Below, piece after piece: positions 4,836 to 6,258 of a stretch of 6,258 nucleotides of DNA. The translations under genes were made by a program, and so were the position numbers. Below the pieces are notes generated by a model. It worked only from the letters and a program-made list of their open reading frames with translations. It ran no database searches and was not told the DNA's origin. The DNA lies in the NCBI GenBank assembly GCA_945862035.1, contig CAMAXB010000182.1, positions 1-6,258 on the forward strand, given 5' to 3'. The DNA is from Opitutus sp. GAS368. Lineage in GTDB: Bacteria > Verrucomicrobiota > Verrucomicrobiia > Opitutales > Opitutaceae. Every line of letters begins with the position of its first letter. Position 1 is the first letter of the stretch.

Positions 4836-6049
4836 CGCAACACCTCCGCGGCCGGCCGACCCGCCGGCATGGCCACGGGCAAGCCCACCCGCCCACGCTC
4901 AAAGTGACGGAGGCCGGCGGCCACCCCCAGGTCGAGTGGCAGGGAGACGGCGGCCACCACGGTGCCCGGCGGCCCCTCGCGCAAGACACAGGTGGCCTTC
5001 TCGCCGAACAGGAGCCGCAGGCGGTTCGATGCATTGCGCAGGCCCAGGCCGGTGGAACCGGTGGCATCGGGGCGGGCGCTGCGGGAAAGTTCGCCCGGGT
5101 TCGTCACGCGCAGATCGAGGCGGCCGTCCGCGCAGCGCGCGGTGATGGCAATCTCGCCGCCCTCGGGCCGGGAGGAAATGCCATACTTGACCGCATTTTC
5201 GACGAGGGTCTGCAGGAGCATCGGCGGCACCGGTTGACGCAGGGCCTCGGGCGCGATGTCGAGCCGCAGGCGCAGGCGCTCCTCATGGCGGACCTGCTCG
5301 AGCGCAAGGTAGTCGTTAACCGTTCGCAATTCCTCCTCGACCGGCACGGTCTCCAGCTGCCCACTTTGGAGCGAGTAGCGGAGCAGATTGGCAAGCTGGG
5401 TCACGGCCTGCCGCGCGCGGGCGGGGTCCTCGTCGATCAGGGCGCGCACGCTGTTGAGTGAATTGAAGATGAAGTGCGGATTCACCTGCGCCTTCAACGC
5501 CCGCAGCTCGGCTTCCTTCACGGACGCCACCAAGCTGAGGCGTTCCACCTCCAGGCGGTTGAAGCGATCAAAGAGCTGGTAAAAAAAATAGAGGCAGAAC
5601 CACGCGAGGTAGATGAACGCACCGTTCACGGTGCTGAGCGTGAAGGTCAGCCTCGGAGCGTACTTTGAGGTCCACTCCTCCTGCAGCACGCCGTAGGTGT
5701 AGCCGAAGCTCAGCGCGTTCCAGAGAAAGGAGAGCACGACCGAAGCGAGGAGGATGCGGGGCAGCAGCTGCTTCCAGCCAAAATGGATCCACCGACGGCG
5801 GGTGATGAAGGATCGCGCACCGTGCGAAAGGAGGAGACCGAACGCGGCGATCATGCCAAACAGGCTGACAATCCGGACCGGCTCCAGCGGCCGGCTCGGG
5901 TCCGGGAATGCAAGGGTGAAGAAGAGCTGCAGCGCAAAGAAGACTCCCCAGCCCACGAGCTGGCAGGCCACGTAGAGCTGGCGCTTGGCACGCTCCCGCC
6001 GGGCGGAATTCGCTAGGAGGGAGCTTGAATTGAATGCAGTGGCGTCCAT
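4832..6049 (-). CDS. LytS-type membrane sensor histidine kinase
   Basis: This 405-residue inner-membrane kinase should phosphorylate the adjacent LytTR regulator. Four hydrophobic segments at about 27-47, 58-77, 97-117 and 137-157 form the sensor part, without a large external domain. A helical stretch (about 160-187) leads into the phospho-acceptor motif QVNPHFIFNSLN at 188-199, with H192 as the expected acceptor; this is the His_kinase (PF06580) form used by LytS and YehU. The HATPase domain follows, with N-box VENAVKYG at 283-290 and G-box GSTGLGLRN at 331-339. Family members usually end near the SLPL at 369-372; here about 30 further residues rich in Arg, Pro, Gly and Ala follow, without recognisable homology. 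The ATG at 6049 is preferred because the frame upstream, though open to an ATG at 6241, reads as low-quality protein and contains a candidate promoter. No Shine-Dalgarno sequence precedes it. Confidence 0.92.
   Translation of the reverse strand: MDATAFNSSSLLANSARRERAKRQLYVACQLVGWGVFFALQLFFTLAFPDPSRPLEPVRIVSLFGMIAAFGLLLSHGARSFITRRRWIHFGWKQLLPRILLASVVLSFLWNALSFGYTYGVLQEEWTSKYAPRLTFTLSTVNGAFIYLAWFCLYFFYQLFDRFNRLEVERLSLVASVKEAELRALKAQVNPHFIFNSLNSVRALIDEDPARARQAVTQLANLLRYSLQSGQLETVPVEEELRTVNDYLALEQVRHEERLRLRLDIAPEALRQPVPPMLLQTLVENAVKYGISSRPEGGEIAITARCADGRLDLRVTNPGELSRSARPDATGSTGLGLRNASNRLRLLFGEKATCVLREGPPGTVVAAVSLPLDLGVAAGLRHFERGRVGLPVAMPAGRPAAEVLR
4841..4847 (-). promoter_or_regulatory. Strong ribosome binding site for the response regulator
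   Basis: On the minus strand GGAGGTG lies here, with seven bases between GGAGG and the regulator ATG at 4835. It sits within the last codons of the kinase gene and confirms the regulator start. It is the only clear Shine-Dalgarno sequence found for any start in the window. Confidence 0.8.
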
Positions 6050-6061
6050 ACGGCGCACCAC

Positions 6062-6090
6062 TTTACAGCAGGAGAGACGGGCGGGCGCAA
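6062..6090 (-). promoter_or_regulatory. Candidate sigma-70-type promoter of the kinase-regulator genes
   Basis: On the minus strand TTGCGC (6085-6090) and TGTAAA (6062-6067) stand 17 bases apart, and the -10 is preceded by TGC, an extended -10 feature. Transcription would start near 6055, only about six bases before the kinase ATG, giving a nearly leaderless mRNA. That agrees with the missing Shine-Dalgarno sequence. Match quality is moderate and was judged by eye. Confidence 0.35.
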
Positions 6091-6106
6091 ACTTTGGACA
6101 AACGGT
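6087..6106 (-). promoter_or_regulatory. Candidate LytTR half-sites overlapping the promoter
   Basis: On the minus strand ACCGTTTGT (6098-6106) fits all positions of the LytTR consensus [TA][AC][CA]GTTN[AG][TG], and AAAGTTTGC (6087-6095) fits eight of nine. They are direct repeats 11 bases apart, one helical turn, whereas the described arrangement has 12-13 bases between the two nine-base repeats. They overlap and flank the candidate -35, which would fit autoregulation. Confidence 0.3.
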
Positions 6107-6220
6107 TGCCGTTTTGGGACGAGCGGCCGTCCCGACACCGTCGAGGCCTTGATGAAGGCCCGCCTCGCCGCAAGCGGCCCCCGCTGGATGCCTGAGCGAA
6201 CACGCAGGCGCCGGTGTCGG
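6100..6220. other. Chain of short hairpins upstream of the kinase gene
   Basis: Perfect inverted repeats follow one another: AAACGG/CCGTTT (6100-6114, 3-base loop), GGGACG/CGTCCC (6116-6133), GGCCTT/AAGGCC (6145-6160, 4-base loop) and GCCG/CGGC (6167-6178). An outer 9-base pair, CCGACACCG (6132-6140) with CGGTGTCGG (6212-6220), encloses the last two. No T run and no credible gene was seen here. It could be the structured 3' end of the next gene outside the window, an RNA, or repeat debris. The first hairpin overlaps one LytTR-like half-site. Confidence 0.35.
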
Positions 6221-6258
6221 AGCGGCCACCAACGCGATCATCCATCCGAAAAGCGTCC

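Noticed and set aside
4146..4907. Plus-strand open frame of 253 codons opposite the response regulator
   Set aside because: Antisense to a complete receiver-LytTR gene; no motifs of its own.
6050..6241. Earlier ATG start for the sensor kinase at 6241
   Set aside because: The extra 64 residues have no kinase sensor character, and the stretch holds hairpins and a candidate promoter instead.

Overview
The window is GC-rich DNA from a bacterium. Gene content, a LytS-type kinase paired with a LytTR regulator, and AT-rich and purine-rich simple repeats set into GC-rich DNA suggest Verrucomicrobiota, perhaps Opitutaceae. This is inference from general appearance, with no marker gene in the window to settle it.

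Layout: the 3' end of an ABC-F ATPase gene runs rightwards at 1-411. Every other gene runs leftwards. From right to left these are a membrane-bound LytS-type sensor kinase (4832-6049), a LytTR response regulator (4113-4835), an ABC ATPase of the NatA type (3242-3991), its ABC-2 permease of the NatB type (2016-3245) and a thymidine/pyrimidine-nucleoside phosphorylase (430-1734). The ABC-F and phosphorylase genes converge with only 18 bases between their stop codons.

Kinase and regulator overlap by ATGA, and so do ATPase and permease, so each pair is probably translationally coupled. The likely unit is a two-component system that controls, or responds to, an ABC exporter next to it, the same arrangement as natKR-natAB in Bacillus subtilis. 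A candidate promoter with two LytTR-like half-sites lies directly in front of the kinase gene. No promoter is recognisable in front of the transporter genes, so read-through from the regulator is likely. The phosphorylase is a pyrimidine salvage enzyme with no obvious link to the rest.

Non-coding stretches: 412-429 (small hairpin), 1735-2015 (four hairpins, a short repeat and a G run), 3992-4112 (paired heptad repeats) and 6050-6258 (candidate promoter plus a chain of hairpins). The most unusual signal is a set of short 7-base-period repeats in three places: AT-rich inside the ABC-F gene, purine-rich in front of the phosphorylase, and an inverted pair of GAGCGAG-like arrays between regulator and transporter. 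No tRNA, rRNA, CRISPR array or transposase was seen.
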